Shown here: in pieces, positions 13,201 to 23,172 of the stretch
Numbering within the stretch: position 1 is the first letter of the stretch
How the letters are laid out: every line of letters begins with the position of its first letter
DNA from: Acanthochlamys bracteata
Taxonomy: Eukaryota; Streptophyta; Magnoliopsida; Pandanales; Velloziaceae
Direction: 5' to 3'
NCBI GenBank assembly: GCA_019914995.1
Contig: CM034129.1
Coordinates: forward strand, 8,363,725-8,427,724
DNA: 64,000 nt
Notes under the pieces: generated by a model
Database searches by the model: none
What the model saw: the letters and a program-made list of their open reading frames with translations, nothing else
Told to the model about the DNA's origin: nothing
Made by a program: the position numbers and the translations under genes

Positions 13201-16200
13201 AATTCAAAACTAAATAACTCTTATTAAAACCATGATGCAAGATTAAAAGTAAAATAGAATGTAGAAAACAGTAAGAATCAGGCTACAAAATTTTCTCATT
13301 TGATCCTTAAATGTGATTTTACTCAAGCAACAAGGCACTACCAAGAAGATGTCATATCCCTGTCAATACATGTCATACATCACAAATCCTCAAAAACTTC
13401 TCCCACATGATTTTTAGTACATTGGATTGAAGTTTCCACAAGATTGCCATACCATATCTAGACAATTTATTTCAAAATGTCCTAAATCTTGACTACTCAA
13501 CACAAACTCGACATTCATTTGAAATTACCAATGCAAAAATATTACTTAGAATTCAGAAAGCTGGTTAATTTATAATTGGAAACCTGTTATTTGATTTCTT
13601 TTTAGTTCCTAATTAGAAATGTGCTTATATTCAATTTACATGTAAATAACTATGAATATTGATAAATATGCATGATTAGAGTATGCAAGTATCCAGTCTA
13701 TAATTTCTACAGTTGCTTTTGCATTGTACTTCTAATATACTGCATCAACAATATGCTCATGTGTGTATCCACACAGTTTCCTGTGATTTTATATGTTTTA
13801 AATCTTATCTTCTAGATAGCTTGACCCTCTTGGTGCACTACCAAAGACTTATGAAACAACTCACAGAAATAGATATAAATTAAAGAAACAAGGAAATTAA
13901 ACAAATTAATCTGCTCAAAGAATAATCTACAAGAACTACCTGTTCTCCCTTTAAATTAGCAGCAAGTTCAAGTTGGCTTCTCATGGATGAGGGAGGAAAT
14001 CTAGAGACATCAGCATCAGATTTCATCCGTTTCTTTTTCTGCTCGCTTACTTCTGAAAAACACCTCATGAAAGGTATTAAAGTGCATACATCACGACTTA
14101 GCCCTGGCATGTCAGATTGCGTACATACTAGATGACCAAAATGGAACTAGTCTTGGTGTCAACTTGAACATGTTGTGTGTTAAATAATTATGTCTATGTT
14201 TTTACGCAACCCTAAAAAGACTAATGGAAAAAGTTGTAAGTTTCTCATAGCTTAAGCATTCCTTATGAATAACATTTGCACAGAAGCAAATTTAATCATT
14301 AAAGACTATTTTAAAACACCTGCTCCCCACTTCACTTAAGACCTTTCTATGCTGGGTAGCAGGTTCTGTTAGCTGTATTTATTATTATTCCCTTGCTTGC
14401 AAAAGTTTGCTCGACTTCACCGTATGGTAACCAAAAGGCTCATGATGTTAAGATCATAGAATAACATCATAGTCTACTTCATAGTCTAATAGCAGTATGC
14501 TAAACAAAAAAATGGTTTGCAAAAGATTGCAGGGGACGCAGATGAGGTTGAGCTGTTAATATCTTCATAAGTAAGGGTTCAACCAAGTAATAATCCTAGC
14601 TGAAAAGCAAATGTATAAGCAAGATACTCTAGCAGATACCTATCTTTCTTCGCTGTGCAGCTGAATGTCCAGATTGTAACAAGGAATCTAATTGACTAAC
14701 CACGATTGCAGATGCGCTGCAAGGAAAAAAGACAACAAGTTGGTAATAAACATTTGCAATCTTTTGTTAATACATAATTTGACAACTTAAACAAATTGTA
14801 GTAACAAATAATTTAATATGTGCATTTCTGCAATGAGAAAAAGGCATTCCTACCAGCCTAAACTTCCTCACAAAATCTATATGAGGTGTAAATAAATCCA
14901 AACAGCTTTGGTTGCAGAAAATACAAACCAAATCAAATTTACTTTTATGAAATGTCCACATAAATACTTCATTAGATGTTTGGTTTATATGAGGTCCACA
15001 TAAATACTTCATTGGATGTTTGGCCTACGTGTTCACTGTTCAACGGCAAGATGCCTGCATCTCTTTTTTTCTTTTTTAATATTATAGCCATCAATCACTT
15101 TGCATCAGCTGGAAAGTGGCATAAGATATCATACTATGTTCATTAAGTAAATGATGCTCTAGGATCAGGTTTCAAGCTAAAATAATTGGTCAACCACTTA
15201 TGCTTAGCACTTTCCACGTATAAACACATGTCAATTCCAACACCTAACCAATGTGACACTATTAAAGAGCTTGGGTTCTTAAGCTCAACAAGTCAGGGTC
15301 CAACTTGTTCAGCTCAATGAGTTGCTAGCTCACTTTCAAATTAGCTAACTCGCTTTTCATTTTGACACTATTCCAAATCCCTACACTACTAACCTGAACC
15401 TATTCTACCAAATTAGTTCGTCTTTCACATAGGCACCTGACCATTCACGCTAGTCAGAACGAGGCTAACTTGGAGGTCCAACAATTTGCTCTCAGCAACA
15501 CGCCGGGTGACTCCACTCCACCGTGCTCTGATACCAATTGTAGGACCGAATTTTCAAGCTAAAATGATTGGCCAACCACTTACAAATTAGCATTTTTCAC
15601 ATATAAGCATATGTCAATTTCAACACATAGTCAATGTGATAAGAGACGTGCTTTGTCAAGTCCACAAGTCAGGACCCAACTTTGCCTAACTTTAGGTGAA
15701 TTATTATTCCATCTTCAAGTTATCTAATCCATTTTTCATTTAGAGCACCATTCCAAGCCCCTATACTACTAGTCTAGACATAACCCACTAAACTAGCTTA
15801 TTTTTTCCTCGAACCCACCTGTCCCCTCATTCTATTAGCCCGAATGTAGGCTAACTTGGAGACCGAATAGATGCCCTATACTCAAACTTGTAGATGACCT
15901 ATTAGTGAGGTCAATAACTTTGAAATCACATGAAGATACGGGTTGGCGCCATTGGAAGGATAAATCTATAGACACTCTATGTGTGTTTGGTGGAGCTACT
16001 GCAAGCAAAACATCTTTAGGCAAGTCAAAATCCCTTCCTTCAAACAACATGCTTACCTTAGATTCTACAAAGCTATATCCAGAACTATCAATCGAGATTG
16101 TTATTAAGCTTCCTAAACAGCTAATGCCAACAGGTGATTATAGGAAAGACTAGGAGATATATTCTTCAGCCTATAGTAGTTTTAATTGATGCACCTTCCG

Positions 16201-18718
16201 TTGCCATTTAGAAAATAATTCAACATAATATATAACTACCTTAAAGCATGCAAAATCCTTGATGAGGCAATCAGGTGAGAAAATATCAGTTCACCTAACT
16301 CAATAGTACTTCTTACTTTTTACAACACTCAATTCACTTCCAAGCACTAAAGCATTTCAAAAGCCCACACACTACATCCATCTTTTTGTTTTACCTATAG
16401 AAAATTATAAGGAAGATTACAATCTTTTTCCAAAGTATTGTTTTCCATAATATTGTTCTCATGCGTAACAAAAGCTGAAGAAAGAAAAACAATACTTAGC
16501 CACTCTTTTTGTATGCCTTTGCATTTAGTTTAGGGAGTGGGGATGAATTGGTTGTTCCAACTTCTCAAGGCCATCATCAATACCATCTATATCAGGAGTT
16601 AAATAGTAATTTGATATGATGATTGACTCTAACTCATAGTCCCCTCTCTCTCATCTTAATAGTCAGAAATACATCTAAAACTTGGGGGGCAACCGAGATT
16701 CCAACTAAAAACGGGGAAGCATTAAGTCATTAACACGTAGTATATCTCTTAAATTAAACAATCCATATAAACAAATGGAACGAACTATAGAAAGAAGGAG
16801 GGCAAAATAACAAACTCCAAGGAATACCTGATTTCACTCTCAGAAAGTTCTTTTGCCTTGCCATACAACACACGAAGACGATGTAATATGTTTTCCCCTG
16901 ACTTTTCGAGCATCTCTGGAGCTAGAAAAAGGATAGCCAAACCAAATATAAGAACACAAATTTCTAAACAAGTGCAATATACAAAAAGAATTCAACAATG
17001 AACAACAATAACAATGGGAAAACGCTATTAAGTTATTTACAATACATCTTATCCCCTTAAAGAAACACTTTAATTAAAGAATTTTTTCGTAATAAAGTCC
17101 TGTACTAATGCTGGAACACCATATGTCACAAATTTCATTTCATATAGCATTACAAGCAAAAAATTGCATCTAGAACCTTTTCTCCAGATGCAATTTAAGT
17201 ACAGATCTTCAGATGAGGTAAGACCTGACCATTTTCTAGTAAACTTTTCTCACAAAGGACACGAGTACTAGAATAGTAAAATAAACTTGTCTAAACAAAA
17301 ATCATGGCATAAGGTCACAATTCACCTTGCAGAGAAATTAAAAATCACCTCAAAATGCAAATAGAGAAAAACAAACAAATTGACGTACTCTTACAAATGC
17401 CAATAATAGGTTCAACCGTTCAACCACCATTTGCGCTCTATACATCATCATTTACAAAGACAAAAAAGATGAAAAATGACAAGTAAATCATTAGACAGCA
17501 GACACTGCAGAAACGTGTTAAAAGTATGTTCTGACTTAAAATTTTTACGTTTGTAAGTACAATGCTTTTAGTGCGTGAACCTTCTGCTAGTCAATCACTT
17601 CCAGCTAATCGATCACTTGAAGCGGTCAAGCAATTCTTATGTTTGTTTATAAAAGTCCATTGCAAACTTTAACCGAACTATTTAAAAGTGAGAGGAAGAG
17701 ATTTTGTGTGTGTTGACCTAATTTGCTACAGCCTTTTTCTCTCTCACACTCTCTCTAGCTCTCTAAAATCTCCATTGCTGGTCTAAGACTTTCGGGTTGT
17801 TTTGGAGGCCAGAACTTGTATTTCTTTTTAACTTTTAAGATCCTCTGCTCTTGTGGATCTATTCAAATGTTGGTTGACTCATGTTTTTACGCCAATCTTG
17901 ATCATTCTGTCTTTAGGAAAGACTTGGTACTCAAACCTCACACAAAAGCACAATCAAGCACCTAGAGATCAAAAGCACCTTGGTTGAAATACGTATCCTT
18001 CAATTTATTAATAATTTCAGATACATTTAAATTCTATTGTTGCATGTTATCTCTGCTCTTGCTGATCGATTGAAAGATTGATTAACTCCTAGTCTATGCC
18101 TACCTTGATCGTTCTATCTTTAGGAAACACTTGGTACTCAAACCTCACACAAACTTCCAAACAAGCCCTCAAGAAGAGCAAAAGCGCCTCTACTGAATAC
18201 ATATACACTGATAATGATAACTTCAGTGACAGTCAGATTATATTGTTGCATGTCATGTATTATGATTTCATGCTTAATGCAATATTGTTTTGAGCCTCTA
18301 GAATAGCTATATGCTAGTTTTACTAGTCCGGTAATTCCAAAATCTGTTGAGAAATTTTACAAGTGTGTTTACCTCTTGCATGTCAATATAGTTGATAGTT
18401 TCTTCTTAGAAACACTTTATTACGGTACTTAACAATTTATGCACATTTTTTCTGAAAATTTTGTGAAATTCTGCTACCATTTCACTTAGAAAACTACTCT
18501 CATTCTCAACAACAACACAGTGAGAATCAAAACACCAACCACATTGAAATTTTAAATAACAGTAAGAAATTCCCAACAAAAATGAAGAAAGATTTACTGC
18601 TGGATTGAATCTTCTTGTGCATTTTGTTGATCTCAGCAAGAACATCTTCCTGATCCTTCCGAAGCTGATCCAGCTCCTTTGCCTTCTCGAGCAATACTCC
18701 GATTTCCACTCCCGACAT
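7205..18718 (-). CDS. SGF29: SAGA-associated factor 29 (tandem-Tudor histone reader), nine coding exons
   Basis: Coding exons, in order: 18718-18598, 16921-16828, 14716-14640, 14052-13940, 13108-13023, 11868-11818, 8675-8522, 7637-7624, 7310-7205. They join in frame to 271 codons plus TAA, the usual plant SGF29 length. Residues 1-40 (MSGVEIGVLLEKAKELDQLR onward) look like a coiled coil. From about residue 133 (GEQVAARVTPDDADKDEW) to the end lies the tandem Tudor region, with the aromatic residues in VLAVYPGTTALYKA and LEFDDDDDED that in the human protein cage trimethylated H3K4. The end is LPEGHRQ. Known role: subunit of the SAGA histone acetyltransferase module in the nucleus, recruiting acetylation to H3K4me3 chromatin. 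All introns are GT-AG. Exon 8 has only 14 nt. Several introns carry transposons. The family call is very safe; the borders are manual. Confidence 0.93.
7681..7706. repeat. Poly(A) tract in SGF29 intron 7
   Basis: An uninterrupted run of A about 26 nt long on the plus strand, hence poly(T) in the transcript. It lies some 45 bp upstream, in transcript sense, of the acceptor of the 14-nt exon and may serve as part of its polypyrimidine tract. Confidence 0.6.
10600..10856. mobile_element. Tourist-like (PIF/Harbinger) MITE in an SGF29 intron
   Basis: The left end GGGGGTGTTTGG pairs with the right end, GGGTGCGTTTGG on the other strand. The element is flanked by TAA at 10597-10599 and 10857-10859, the 3-bp target duplication typical of PIF/Harbinger. 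It is 257 bp, AT-rich inside and has no coding capacity. It lies in the intron between SGF29 exons 6 and 7. Confidence 0.8.
12464..12496 (+). mobile_element. Probable 3' end of a Helitron (5' end not found)
   Basis: A GC-rich hairpin (CCTGC, then CACGCGAT, then GCGCAGG) is followed about ten bases later by CTAG and then T. A short hairpin close upstream of a CTRR terminus inserted before T is the hallmark of Helitron 3' ends. I could not fix the 5' TC end, so the extent is unknown. It lies in the SGF29 intron between exons 5 and 6. Confidence 0.4.
15158..15869 (-). mobile_element. TRIM (terminal-repeat retrotransposon in miniature), fossil, in SGF29 intron 2
   Basis: Two direct repeats, 15158-15483 and 15539-15869, flank only about 55 bp. 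Read on the minus strand, the upstream repeat ends in CA and is followed by TGGTATCAGAGC (15536-15525), the primer-binding site complementary to initiator methionine tRNA used by many plant LTR elements. A purine-rich GCTGAGAGCAAA precedes the other repeat. The host bases GATGC occur at both 15153-15157 and 15870-15874, a perfect 5-bp target duplication. There is no coding capacity, so it was always dependent on another element. The two repeats have diverged visibly, so the insertion is old. It sits in the same transcriptional sense as the host gene. Confidence 0.88.
17843..18261. repeat. Two-copy 208-bp tandem duplication in SGF29 intron 1
   Basis: Units starting CTCTGCTCTT at 17843 and 18051 share long blocks, for example CTTGGTACTCAAACCTCACA in both, with scattered differences and small gaps. 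Neither copy codes for anything recognisable. The divergence suggests an old duplication. Confidence 0.75.
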
Positions 18719-19752
18719 TTTTCACCGGATCGATCTCCCGAATCAGAAAAAGAAACAAAAAAGAAAAGACCTCAAGATCACTCTTCGCTGCCCTTCGGAA
18801 GCCGAGCGAAGCGAATGCTTGGGACTTGGGAGATTTTAGGTGTTCTACTTAACCACACAAAAATCCATTACTTATTTTTGTCAATTAACAACAGAAATAC
18901 AGAATTAGCAAAACCAACCCCAACATTTTGTGTTCACTTTAATTGCTATAATAGCCTCCTTAAGAAAGGATCATAATTCATAAGAACGTTTTCGTTAAAT
19001 GCGGGCCCACCATCTGTCTTTAACCAATAGCAGGCCACCACTTAGAAAAGGATTATCACTAGACGTAATTACACCAACTTCATGATAAACTTCAAATTCA
19101 AATGAATCCTAATTTGAATTTTGCGTAATGCATATTGATTGTTCATAAGAGATTAAAAAAGATACATTGAGATGAAGTTAATTAGTTCATTTACATTAAT
19201 TTTGTTTGATAAACTTTCAGAAAGATGAAATGCATACACTCCATTAGAGTGCAAGCGAGATAAACATTAAATTTCAAATTTTTTATTATTCCTTTTATTT
19301 ATATATGTTAAGTGTTTTTTTTAATTTGAAAATTAGCACCTATTATTTATTATAAGAACTATAATTTGTATCTTTATTTTACTTTCAATTTAAATTTACT
19401 ATAACAATTTATACTTTGCATATTTCTCAAAATAAACAATTTTTATATTAAATAATTAACTTATTTTTGATAAAATATCTATAAAAGTATTTTATTAATA
19501 AAATTTTATATTAACAAAAAAATTATATTAATATAGCTAAAAATTGAATTTTAAATTTTATATTAGAAATTCAATTTTATTATTCATAAAATTTTTTATC
19601 TTTTATTCAAATAAAATATATTTTTAATTTTAGTAATATATTCAACTATGATAACAATAAATAATATTTCTTCACTCAATTTCGTCCTAAATTTTGTTAT
19701 TAGTTTTATCTCCATTTTTAATTTTAATCTTGTTTTCAACAATGCGTTACGG
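18719..19752. promoter_or_regulatory. SGF29 upstream region and start of the divergent spacer
   Basis: The sequence just beyond the SGF29 start codon (18719 to about 18840) is relatively GC-rich and should hold its 5' untranslated region and promoter. Beyond about 19080 the DNA becomes very AT-rich with no gene seen. No clear TATA box could be assigned. Confidence 0.45.
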
Positions 19753-20535
19753 CATAGTTGTAAAAACCGGACCGGACATCGAACCGAAAAACTGTTAAGA
19801 TCACGATTCTCAGATTGGCCCATCGACTCAACCGATCGAACCGTCGGGTCAATAATATTAAAGCATTTTTAACTAATAATAACAATAATTACAATAAAAA
19901 ATCTACTGCTAATGACACTATCAATAATAATAGCAACAGTAATCAAAGCAAAAAATTAAAATATTTTTACTATAACATTACTATCAACAACAGCAGCAAT
20001 AATAATCACAGCAAAAATTGAAGTATTGCCACCACCAACAACAATAATAACAACTAAAATTTATAATGAGAAATACTTAAATAAATTAGGAGATTAGAAA
20101 AAGATAAAATAATAAGATAGATAAATCATAAAAGAGATATAACTAACTTTTATAGGTATACATATTTGAGTCTAAATATTTTACAATATAAAAATTTAAA
20201 AATTACTACTAATTAATATTTATAAATAAGACATAATCAATTATATTTTTGCATTATCACATCCAAATGCAAAATCTAAACTCATATTATTTTTCAAAAT
20301 AGAGCTATTAATAATTATTTTTGCATTAAATATATCATCAATTTAAAATTTTTAATTAACTTTTTAAAAAAAATTTTAACTTGATTTGACCCAGACGAGC
20401 GGGTCAAACGGGTCAAATCGGGTCGAAACGGATCAATTGCATAAACATTTTTTTTACAAATTCGGATCGATTTACCGTTTAGGTCGATGATTTTCGGATC
20501 GACCCAGACGGATCGGTCCGAATCTGACAACTATG
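19753..20535. mobile_element. hAT-type non-autonomous element with 8-bp target duplication
   Basis: The ends are inverted: CATAGTTGTAAAAACCGGAC on the left and, on the other strand, CATAGTTGTCAGATTCGGAC on the right. The 8 bases CGTTACGG occur immediately outside both ends (19745-19752 and 20536-20543), as expected for hAT insertion. Both subterminal regions are rich in CCGGACCGG, GGGTCAAA and GATCG motifs, while the middle is AT-rich with AAT/AAC runs that create spurious Asn-rich frames. It is 783 bp and has no transposase. Confidence 0.85.
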
Positions 20536-20641
20536 CGTTACGGTGGAGTTATTGTCGAAATTCTAGGATAAACTAGATGGAACAATTTGTTTTGACGCAA
20601 CATTTAAATATTCATAATTTGGTGTATCATATCGCAATTTA

Positions 20642-20768
20642 GAATGCGTTTGGAGTAATTTTCAAATAAATTTTTCTAAAATAATATATATATTCTAAAA
20701 TGAGTTTTATTTTTTATTTTAAAAATTAAAAATTTATTTTTAATTTAATGCTTTGCTAAAACGCCCTC
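20642..20768. mobile_element. Tourist-like MITE (127 bp)
   Basis: Left end GAATGCGTTTGGAG and right end, other strand, GAGGGCGTTTTAGC form an imperfect inverted repeat. TTA lies at 20639-20641 and 20769-20771 as target duplication. It directly abuts a second such element. Confidence 0.6.
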
Positions 20769-20771
20769 TTA

Positions 20772-20982
20772 ACCCGGTTTGGAGTTGCATTTTGAGAATT
20801 TTTTCCAACTTCACAAATATATTCTATAATGCTCTATAACTTTTTAAATGAAAAATATAAATTAAATTAAGTATCATATAACTATTCTATATGTATTTAA
20901 AATTTAAAAAAATTACGACTTTACTTTTTCAATAAACTCATGTCTTTAAAAGTTTTAGTTTTTTAACAATCTAAATATGCCC
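20772..20982. mobile_element. Tourist-like MITE (211 bp), back-to-back with the previous one
   Basis: It starts ACCCGGTTTGGAG after the shared TTA at 20769-20771 and ends CTAAATATGCCC before TTA at 20983-20985. The terminal repeats are only loosely matched, so this call is weaker than its neighbour. The shared TTA suggests insertion of one element at the target site of the other. Confidence 0.45.
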
Positions 20983-21126
20983 TTATCTGGTCAATTGAGA
21001 AAATATTTCAGCAGTATTAATTTCTACTTTATTATCCAAATCAATGCAGCACTATGAGAATATTTGAATTGAGCGTAAAACACAAAGTAAAAGAGGAGAA
21101 AATAATCAATTACTTTCCGTTCTTTG

Positions 21127-21356
21127 GGCGTTTGAGATTGAGTTTTTCAAATACTTTTTTTCTAATTTTTTATTTTATATTTTTAATATATATTTTATAT
21201 TTAAAATTTTAAAAGTGTAGAAAAATTTTACGTAATGAGATATTTTTATTGCATATTTTTTTAAGTAAACAAAATAGAGCTTATTTTTTTAAAAAATAAA
21301 AATATTTTGTATTTGAAAAAATTTTATTTTATAAATACTCTCAAACGCTCAATTTT
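21127..21356. mobile_element. MITE-like inverted-repeat element
   Basis: The left end GGGCGTTTGAGATTGAG and the right end, other strand, TTGAGCGTTTGAGAG are inverted repeats about 230 bp apart around an AT-rich core. No convincing target duplication is left, so the superfamily is uncertain; the end sequence resembles the other Tourist-like elements here. Confidence 0.5.
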
Positions 21357-22609
21357 AGTGAAAGTATTATAATAATAATGCATACTGATAATTCTACAAA
21401 AGAATAACTTTACAATAAACATACTCTAAGTTGGAAGTGATTTATAGTATTTTGTATAATTAAAGTGAGCAAAAATAATTTTTTTAATAAAAAGTGAGTT
21501 ATATGGATAAAAAGAACACACTAAATATTAGATTATTTTTGCTTCTTCATATATGCTCTCTTAAGAGATAGTTATTTGTGTAATCTTAATAATTTAAGTT
21601 ACTATTTCAAATAGCTTAAAAATAGACACTCTAACAATATTATTCATTAGTGCGAATAATTTTAAGAAAAATCAAACAACAAAATTTTGTAAACAATTTC
21701 AGAAAGTATTTAATAAAGAATAAGCAGAACAATCAGCTATTGAGTTTACCAAACAACAAAGTTAGAAAATAAATACTATTTGGCATATTACATTGACTTG
21801 TTCACTTTGAACCGTATGTATCCAAAGAATGATTATCAGATTATGGAGTACAACTACTATTGAAAATACTGAATGTGTTTGATTGTTGATAAACACAGCA
21901 AAATATAAAATATACTAAAAAATTTTGTATAAGTAATACAAAAATTGAGACAAAAATAAGACAAACGATTATGTGGAAAAAAATAAAAAAAAATCTTACA
22001 AAAAGACAAGTTAATCTAAAAAAATCACTAAATCAAAATAATTATAAATCTTTATGTTATATTTTAAGTGTGAACTCTTAATAGAACGTTTTGCTTTGTC
22101 TTTCACACATGATGTTGTGATTCATCTTTTAAACAAATACTTCTTACCTATACATATAGTGTGTCCAAAAAGGTTTTTGAATTTTAAAATCGTTATTATT
22201 CAATATTCTATTGAATTTTTTGACTTTCCATTTTCTAACAGATGTTTCAAATTATTTAACCGTTGATATTTCAACTTTTTGGGTAATGTTTTATATATTC
22301 TACCATAAATACATACTTAATTTTGAATGAATCACTAAATTTATATAGTGTTTTCACAATCTAATAACTACAAGTTCGAAGCTCTTTAACAATGCTGCTT
22401 TCTTATTATATTATTTCTAGATTCTTATTTAATAAAAAGCCCTTTTTAGTTAATTTCAACAACTTTAAGAAAATTTTAAAATAAAATAAAGTATAATTAT
22501 AAAATTATTATTATATATAATTTTGTTATTTTTAAGTTAGAAATAAATTTTTTAAAAAATTAACTCAAGATTTATTCACATATACAATTATAAACGATTC
22601 CTTAATTAT
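21357..22609. other. AT-rich spacer, nothing recognised
   Basis: The DNA is AT-rich without a plausible exon. The frame at 22054-22266 has no family similarity I know and no coding bias, so it was not called. Confidence 0.5.
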
Positions 22610-23025
22610 GGTGCCGTTTGGATAGACTTATTTCAACTTATAAGTAAAATAGTAAAATAAGAGTGCTTGGATGAATAACTTATAAATTACTTTTTTAACT
22701 TATAAGTCACAGAAATAAAAGTTACGTTGAGTAACTTTTTCAAAACTTTTTTGTCTGTTTAAAAAAAATAACATTATTGACCCTGATCCTATTAAATTAA
22801 CGTAATTACATATACATACATATATATATATATATACATATATATACATATATATAGATATATGTATATATACATATATATATTTTTTCAAAAAAAGTAA
22901 AATTTATTCAAATACATACCTCTTTTTTTTTAAAAAAATTTTCAGCTATCTTTTTCATAAAAAAATTAAAAAAATAACTTTTATTATAAAAATTAAAACT
23001 TTTAAATTTAGCCAAAAAAGGCTCC
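22610..23025. mobile_element. MITE ending about 150 bp upstream of the CSK start codon
   Basis: The left end GGTGCCGTTTGGATAGA and right end, other strand, GGAGCCTTTTTTGGCTAAA are imperfect inverted repeats. TAT flanks both sides (22607-22609 and 23026-23028). A TA-rich microsatellite lies inside. Because the right end is so close to the CSK coding start, the element probably forms part of the CSK promoter. Confidence 0.5.
22809..22883. repeat. (TA)n / (TACA)n microsatellite
   Basis: About 75 bp of TATATA interrupted by CATA and GATA steps, inside the MITE upstream of CSK. The Tyr/Ile-rich minus-strand frame over it is an artefact of the repeat. Confidence 0.85.
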
Positions 23026-23172
23026 TATATTCCTCCTTAAATAAAAACACAATCCAGAACTCTGTACTCCAATTGAACGCTTCCCTCCCCACTACAAAAA
23101 CTTCAAGTAATCAAACAAATTCTCTGAAAACCGATTCCAAAAATTTCTCACCAAATCTCTCGTTTTTGAGAA

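Noticed and set aside
15158-15869. Cassandra-type TRIM carrying 5S RNA promoter sequence
   Set aside because: The LTRs show no 5S-like internal promoter motifs, so only a general TRIM call is made.
15835-16153. Overlapping frames on both strands in SGF29 intron 2
   Set aside because: They straddle the TRIM border and intronic DNA; neither resembles a known protein.
19815-20021. Asn/Ser-rich frame
   Set aside because: Produced by AAT/AAC repeats in the middle of the hAT-type element.
22700-22891. Tyr/Ile-rich minus-strand frame
   Set aside because: Translation of the TA microsatellite.
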